NCBI GenBank assembly: GCA_020846375.1
Contig: JADLDZ010000146.1
Location: forward strand, 1 to 6,170
Source: Nitrospirales bacterium
Lineage (GTDB): Bacteria > Nitrospirota > Thermodesulfovibrionia > Thermodesulfovibrionales > Dissulfurispiraceae
Direction: 5' to 3'
Length of the DNA stretch: 6,170 nucleotides
Shown: positions 1 to 3,618 of the stretch, piece by piece
Layout of the letters: every line of letters begins with the position of its first letter
Numbering within the stretch: the first letter of the stretch is position 1
Program-made: the position numbers and the translations under genes
The notes under the pieces: model-generated
Database searches by the model: none
Seen by the model: only the letters and a program-made list of their open reading frames with translations
Told to the model about the DNA's origin: nothing

Positions 1-40
1 CGGGACAGGCGTAAAAATACTGCGAAAACGGGGTTGCGAA

Positions 41-1132
41 GTGCTCCAGCACGGACTGATGATGGTATCCTCTACGGCACAGTGCTCGATTCAGAAGAGC
101 GGCAGGGCAGGGCAGTCATACACTTTTTGTACGGACAACAGACTGCGCATCAGTGTCTGGGACGAACGGATTTCCGAGTTGACCGGGCGGCCTCCTCTGA
201 CTGCAATGGGGAAAAAGTATTTCGAGGTGCTCCCGCGGATCATCCTGGAGGACAGGGATGCCCTTTCCACCGCGGTGAGGAGGAACAAGGCGCTGACCTT
301 CAAGCGGTACTCCTTCAAGTGTCTGCACGGGCAGATCGACGCCGACGTCTCCGTCGAGCCGGTGCGCGACGTGCACGGCAAGGTGAGGAGCCTCATGGTC
401 TCCTTTTTCCCCTACTCCACCTGCCACATGGCGATCAAACTCCAGAGCCTGCAGCGGATCATCGACATCGGCAAGACGGCTTCGACACTCGCCCACGGCG
501 TCAGAAACCCCTTGAATGCCATCAAGGGAGCGGTGGTCCACCTCCGCGAGAAATACGCCGGCGAGCAGACCCTTATCGAGTTTACCCGGATCATGGAGGA
601 TGAGATATCGCGCCTCGACAACTTCATCTCGCGCTTTCTCAGCGCCTCCGTCCCCGACGCCGAGCCGACCGGGTCGGATATCAACGCGCTGTTGAAGAGG
701 ATCGAGGTGTTCACCTCCATGCAGACCTATGCGGGGAATATCGATACGGTGTACGAGTACGGGGATATCCCCCCGGTGAGCATCGACTCCTTCCAGTTCG
801 AGCAGGCAGTCCTGAACGTGATCAACAACGCCATCGAGGCCATGAGCCCGGGGGGGCGGCTCACGATCAGAACGTCGTATGAAAAGCGCTTCGACACCGA
901 TTTCGTTCTCGTGGAGATCACGGATACGGGTCCGGGCATTTCCGACAACAGGGAGGCCGGCCCCTCCGGCGACAGGGGAAGGGGATTCGGACTTTTTATC
1001 ACCCGTGAAATCATCCAGTTCTATAAGGGCCATATGGAAATCAAGAGCAAAAAGGATGCCGGTACGGTAGTGCGTTTGTATTTTCCGGCACAGGAAAGAG
1101 ACAGGACACGGAATACGGAATACCGCCCATAA
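41..1132 (+). CDS. Soluble PAS-domain sensor histidine kinase (NtrB-like), 5' end uncertain
   Basis: This is a cytosolic two-component kinase that should autophosphorylate on histidine and pass the phosphate to the NtrC-type regulator encoded next. Numbered from GTG 41 (363 residues), a PAS domain spans about 30-125, followed by HisKA (about 138-200) with the H-box AHGVRNPLNAIKGA and candidate phospho-His152. The HATPase domain (about 250-349) has the N-box LNVINNAIEAM, the G1 box DTGPGI (295-300) and a G2 box GRGFGLF. No membrane segment or signal peptide is visible, so the input is probably an intracellular ligand or a partner protein. The residue after the phospho-His is Gly, where most HisKA kinases have Glu or Asp. 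The start is unsure: the frame is open to the left edge, GTG 41 and ATG 59/62 all lack a good Shine-Dalgarno, and the true N terminus may lie outside the window. It ends at TAA 1130-1132, 192 bases before the regulator. Kinase assignment is firm; the signal is unknown. Confidence 0.9.
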   Translation: MLQHGLMMVSSTAQCSIQKSGRAGQSYTFCTDNRLRISVWDERISELTGRPPLTAMGKKYFEVLPRIILEDRDALSTAVRRNKALTFKRYSFKCLHGQIDADVSVEPVRDVHGKVRSLMVSFFPYSTCHMAIKLQSLQRIIDIGKTASTLAHGVRNPLNAIKGAVVHLREKYAGEQTLIEFTRIMEDEISRLDNFISRFLSASVPDAEPTGSDINALLKRIEVFTSMQTYAGNIDTVYEYGDIPPVSIDSFQFEQAVLNVINNAIEAMSPGGRLTIRTSYEKRFDTDFVLVEITDTGPGISDNREAGPSGDRGRGFGLFITREIIQFYKGHMEIKSKKDAGTVVRLYFPAQERDRTRNTEYRP

Positions 1133-1324
1133 CGCAAAGGGAATACATGAGCATACCTCATCGTACTCTTCCCCGGCACCCGCGACAGTGCGGCAACGGG
1201 GAGTATGGCACCTGCGCCTTTCCGCCTCCGGCTCCGCATCTGCGCATCCGGCAGGGCGGGATCGTGTCCTGAGAGCGTATCCGTACGAAACATTCCGCTC
1301 CTGATGCACTGCAAGGAGATACTA
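1133..1324 (+). other. Kinase-regulator intergenic gap with small inverted repeats and a doubtful 41-codon ORF
   Basis: No convincing gene is seen in this 192-base spacer. It begins among three copies of GGAATAC (1110-1116, 1117-1123 and 1140-1146, the first two inside the end of the kinase gene). A 5-bp stem ATGAG/CTCAT lies at 1147-1161. A weak nested stem pairs TCCCCG (1170-1175) with CGGGGA (1197-1202), with an inner GCAC/GTGC; it has no U tract, so it is not a terminator. A reading frame at 1147-1272 (41 residues, stop TGA) is preceded by AAAGGGA but encodes an Arg/Pro-rich peptide with no recognisable feature. The regulator could have its own promoter here, but none is recognisable. Confidence 0.4.
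1313..1318 (+). promoter_or_regulatory. Shine-Dalgarno AAGGAG fixing the regulator start at ATG 1325
   Basis: AAGGAG sits six bases before ATG 1325. An in-frame ATG at 1205 exists but would add 40 residues of low-complexity Arg/Pro/Ser-rich sequence ahead of a receiver domain that begins normally after the 1325 start, so 1325 is preferred. Confidence 0.8.
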
Positions 1325-2674
1325 ATGAATGAGAAGTGCAACGGTTGTGTCCTGATCATCGACGATGACCCCAATGCGCGCAGGGTCCTTTCGGCGATCC
1401 TCTCGGGCGGCGGATACAGGGTTTTCGAGGCGAGGGAAGTGGACGAGGCGGTTACCGTCATCGGCTCCGAGGATATCGATACGGTCATTACGGACCTGAA
1501 AATGCCGGGGAGGGACGGGCTGCAGTTCTTCCAGTACGCCTCCGACACCTACCCGGATATCCCCGTGATTTTCCTCACCGCGTACGGCACCGTGGAGTCC
1601 GCAGTGGCGACCATTACCCACGGCGCCTACTACTATTTCATCAAACCGCCCGATTATGTGAAGCTGAAGAGCATTCTCGCCCGTGCAGTGGAGCAGAGGC
1701 GGCTGAAGAGGGAGCTGGAGAACCTGAGACGGAAGCTCTCGTCGGAGAGCCCTTCCCTCCGCATTATCAGCAACACTCCCGTCATGCTGAACATCATCGA
1801 AACCATCGAGGCGGTGCGGGACTCTTCCAGTAGTGTTCTTATCACCGGCGAAACGGGGACAGGCAAGGAGCTCATCGCCCGCGCCCTTCATGACAGCAGC
1901 ACCCGTGGGGGCAGTCCTTTCATCGCGGTGAACTGTGCCGCTATCCCCAGGGAGTTGATCGAATCCGAGCTTTTCGGGTATGAGAGGGGGGCCTTCACCG
2001 GGGCAGCGGCGAGGAGAATCGGAAAGTTCGAGGAGGCGTCGGGCGGCTCGGTATTCCTCGATGAAATAGGGGAGCTCGAGCTTTCCCTCCAGGCGAAGCT
2101 CCTCCGCGCTCTCCAGGAAAAGGAGATCGAGCGGCTGGGGAGCAACCGGAAAATAAAGGTCGATTTCAGGCTCGTCTCCTCCACCAACCGGGACCTGCGA
2201 AAGGAGGTGGGGGAGGGTGCCTTCCGGGAGGACCTCTTCTACCGCATCAATGTGGTGCATATCGACGTCCCCCCGCTCCGGGAGAGGAGTGGCGACATCC
2301 CGCTGCTGGCTGCGGAATTTCTCAACGAGTTCTGCATCCGGGAGAATAAGGTGATCGGTATCGCCGACGAGGTGATGAGACTCTTCCAGGAATACCCCTG
2401 GCCGGGAAATATACGGCAGCTGAAAAACGTGATCGAGAGGGCCGTCGTCCTGGTAAAGGGAGATACGATAACCCCCCGCGACCTCCCCGAGGAGTTCCGC
2501 CCCCGGAGGCATCGGGAGCTCTCCGCACCCCTCCGCACCCTGAAACAGCTCGAAGTCCACGCGGTCCGCGAGACCCTCAGCAGATGCAACGGCAACAAGT
2601 CGCAGGCGGCGCGGATGCTCGGGATATCACGGAAAGCCTTTTACAAGAGGCTGCGGGACTTCCAGCTCCAGTAG
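1325..2674 (+). CDS. NtrC-family sigma-54-dependent response regulator
   Basis: This is a complete 449-residue activator with the classical three-domain layout. The receiver (about 7-122) has the acidic residues D13-D15, phosphoacceptor D57 in TDLKMPG, T85 and K107, so it should be phosphorylated normally. The AAA+ domain (about 148-385) carries Walker A GETGTGKE (175-182), the sigma-54-contacting loop GAFTGA (222-227), Walker B VFLDE (243-247), the sensor region SSTNRD and arginines in FREDLFYR (300-307). A Fis-type helix-turn-helix fills about 407-446 (SQAARMLGISRKAFYKRL). All motifs needed to remodel sigma-54 RNA polymerase at -24/-12 promoters are present. The kinase just upstream is the probable partner. 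The domain arrangement resembles PrsR of PEP-CTERM loci, but the receiver lacks features I associate with that family, so no symbol is given. Its target promoters are not evident in this window. Confidence 0.96.
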   Translation: MNEKCNGCVLIIDDDPNARRVLSAILSGGGYRVFEAREVDEAVTVIGSEDIDTVITDLKMPGRDGLQFFQYASDTYPDIPVIFLTAYGTVESAVATITHGAYYYFIKPPDYVKLKSILARAVEQRRLKRELENLRRKLSSESPSLRIISNTPVMLNIIETIEAVRDSSSSVLITGETGTGKELIARALHDSSTRGGSPFIAVNCAAIPRELIESELFGYERGAFTGAAARRIGKFEEASGGSVFLDEIGELELSLQAKLLRALQEKEIERLGSNRKIKVDFRLVSSTNRDLRKEVGEGAFREDLFYRINVVHIDVPPLRERSGDIPLLAAEFLNEFCIRENKVIGIADEVMRLFQEYPWPGNIRQLKNVIERAVVLVKGDTITPRDLPEEFRPRRHRELSAPLRTLKQLEVHAVRETLSRCNGNKSQAARMLGISRKAFYKRLRDFQLQ

Positions 2675-2740
2675 CAGGGCAAACGCATAGCCCGTTGCTC
2701 AGAGAGTATTCCGTTGCGGGTACCACGCGCGTGCGATTGC

Positions 2741-2781
2741 TCGCTCCCCTCCTGATGAGAGAGGGGAGCGATCTCTCTTTT
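2741..2781 (+). terminator. Intrinsic terminator after the regulator gene
   Basis: A perfect 11-bp stem pairs TCGCTCCCCTC (2741-2751) with GAGGGGAGCGA (2761-2771) around a 9-base loop, followed at once by the T-rich run TCTCTCTTTT. It lies 66 bases after the regulator stop codon. It should end the kinase-regulator transcript and separate it from the pseudo-receiver/TPR unit. Confidence 0.8.
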
Positions 2782-2827
2782 CCGTCTTTCTTCGGTCTCA
2801 CTCTGCCTCTCCTCTCCTCTTGTCTTT

Positions 2828-2861
2828 GTCATTGCGAAAGGCCGTATCCTGAAGCGATCTC
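2828..2861 (+). repeat. Possible diverged copy of a dispersed intergenic palindromic repeat
   Basis: The segment begins GTCATTGCGA and ends GAAGCGATCTC. This resembles the widespread short intergenic repeats of the form GTCATTGCGA...GAAGCAATCTC found in many bacterial genomes. The arms ATTGC and GCGAT can pair with one G-T wobble. Only one copy is visible here, so repeat status rests on recalled similarity rather than on anything duplicated in the window. Confidence 0.3.
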
Positions 2862-2903
2862 TTTTTCTTTCTCTGTTCCTCTCTTTACCTGTTCCCTCCT
2901 GTT

Positions 2904-2973
2904 TCTTTCCGACACACTTTTCCTGCTCATACACAGGGGAATTTCATCTTCGGGGGAAGATGTGTCCGAAAGA
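2904..2973 (+). repeat. Inverted repeat (12 of 13 pairs) enclosing a perfect 7-bp hairpin
   Basis: TCTTTCCGACACA (2904-2916) is matched by TGTGTCCGAAAGA (2961-2973), its reverse complement except at one central position. Inside, CATCTTC (2945-2951) and GAAGATG (2956-2962) form a perfect 7-bp stem with a GGGG loop. The inner hairpin shares bases 2961-2962 with the right outer arm, so the two structures compete slightly. No T run follows, so this is not a simple terminator. It could be a structured leader RNA, a small RNA, or an operator for a dimeric protein. Confidence 0.5.
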
Positions 2974-3237
2974 TACATTATTCTGTGCTTATATTCCAGC
3001 AGGTTTGTTCTCTCTGTATCCGATGGAAACAGAAGAGAGGAGGAATCAGGCATCCCGGGCCGCCCGATTGCATGGCGGAGCCGCGGGGTGAGCGGAATCC
3101 GGCCGCCGCCGGCCTTCTGCGCGCTCCGCCCTTTTCTTTCCAAGGCGTTGTTTTTCCGGCATTGTCCCTCCTTGCGCGGAAGGGCGGTGCCCTCCCTCTC
3201 GCCACAGGCATTGATCTTGCTTTCCTTCCCGGTTTTT

Positions 3238-3618
3238 ATGGGAGAGAAAAAGATACTTATTGTCGATGAAGAGGGGTTTTCCCGCATCTGTTCCGCAATT
3301 CTCGAGTTCGAAGGCTATGGCATAGAGGCGGTGACGGATGCGAACGGTGCCGGAGTGCGCCTGGACGGGAGGGATTTCGGGCTGATCATTACCAGCTATC
3401 CCTATGGAGTCTTCGTTTTCGAGGAAATCAAACGGCAGAACATCGCCACCATAATCCTCTCCGATCACATTAACGGGGATCTTATCAGCATCCTTGAAGG
3501 CTTCTGCAATTCCTACTGTATGATCAAGCCGCTCGACTACCGCAAGTTCCGGCTCCTGGTGCGGCAGGTGATGAACGGAGAACCGAGCACCATTCAGGGG
3601 GGATACAATATTGTCTAG
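3238..3618 (+). CDS. Stand-alone receiver-like protein lacking the phosphoacceptor Asp (pseudo-receiver)
   Basis: This 126-residue protein is a single CheY-like fold with no output domain. Strand 1 is KILIVDEE (5-12) with the acidic residues D10-E11 kept. At the end of strand 3 the sequence is LIITSYPYG, so Ser53 stands where the phosphorylated Asp should be. S75 takes the Thr/Ser position (IILSD) and K97 is kept in MIKP. It therefore probably cannot be phosphorylated in the usual way and may act by binding. Its last strand and helix (MIKPLDYRKF) resemble those of the regulator upstream (FIKPPDYVKL), suggesting shared ancestry or a shared interface. ATG 3238 fits the domain start exactly, but no Shine-Dalgarno precedes it. 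GTG 3187 and TTG 3211 are in-frame alternatives that would add an unlikely hydrophobic leader. The gene overlaps the TPR lipoprotein by 8 bases. Confidence 0.85.
   Translation: MGEKKILIVDEEGFSRICSAILEFEGYGIEAVTDANGAGVRLDGRDFGLIITSYPYGVFVFEEIKRQNIATIILSDHINGDLISILEGFCNSYCMIKPLDYRKFRLLVRQVMNGEPSTIQGGYNIV
3596..3603 (+). promoter_or_regulatory. Shine-Dalgarno AGGGGGGA for the TTG start at 3611
   Basis: This purine run lies inside the end of the pseudo-receiver gene, seven bases before TTG 3611. It supports TTG as the start of the TPR lipoprotein. The next in-frame ATG (3728) would delete the whole signal peptide and lipobox. Confidence 0.75.

Larger units (their letters stand above)
2772..3237 (+). 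other. Long non-coding leader: pyrimidine-rich half, then GC-rich structured half
   Basis: No gene is supported in these 466 bases. One + frame is open through the whole gap and continues into the pseudo-receiver, but its product there (Ser/Leu/Phe-rich, then Arg/Pro-rich) looks like read-through of non-coding DNA. The first part, to about 2930, is strongly biased to C and T on this strand. An AT-richer island at about 2970-3000 contains TATATT (2990-2995), a possible -10 element without a good -35. The second part is GC-rich and has an AGGAGG (3038-3043) with no start codon at a usable distance, a 5-bp stem CCGGC/GCCGG (3099-3112), and an 8-bp inverted repeat CCGCCCTT (3126-3133) / AAGGGCGG (3180-3187). 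The promoter of the downstream pair probably lies here. No sigma-54 -24/-12 match was seen. Confidence 0.6.

Noticed and set aside
1206..1220. TGGCAC as the -24 half of a sigma-54 promoter before the regulator
   Set aside because: At the required spacing the -12 GC is replaced by TT, so the second half of the element is missing.
116..1309. A 397-codon open frame on the - strand opposite the kinase
   Set aside because: The + strand frame has PAS, HisKA and HATPase motifs in order; the antisense frame is a by-product of base composition.
1205..1324. N-terminal extension of the sigma-54 regulator from ATG 1205
   Set aside because: There is no ribosome site, the sequence is Arg/Pro-rich with no domain, and a well-placed AAGGAG marks ATG 1325.
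1322..2560. A 412-codon open frame on the - strand opposite the sigma-54 regulator
   Set aside because: The + strand frame contains every expected receiver, AAA+ and helix-turn-helix motif; the antisense product shows no recognisable features.
2724..2733. Perfect 10-bp palindrome CACGCGCGTG as an operator
   Set aside because: It is short, is made of a CG alternation expected in GC-rich DNA, has no second copy, and lies upstream of the terminator where an operator would have no obvious gene to control.
3160..3176. GGCATTG...TTGC in the leader as a sigma-54 promoter
   Set aside because: GG and GC are about 16 bases apart instead of 12, so the spacing does not fit.
2584..3237. N-terminal extension of the pseudo-receiver back to ATG 2584
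   Set aside because: It would overlap the regulator gene, cross the terminator and translate the pyrimidine-rich gap into low-complexity sequence. The receiver fold starts right after ATG 3238.
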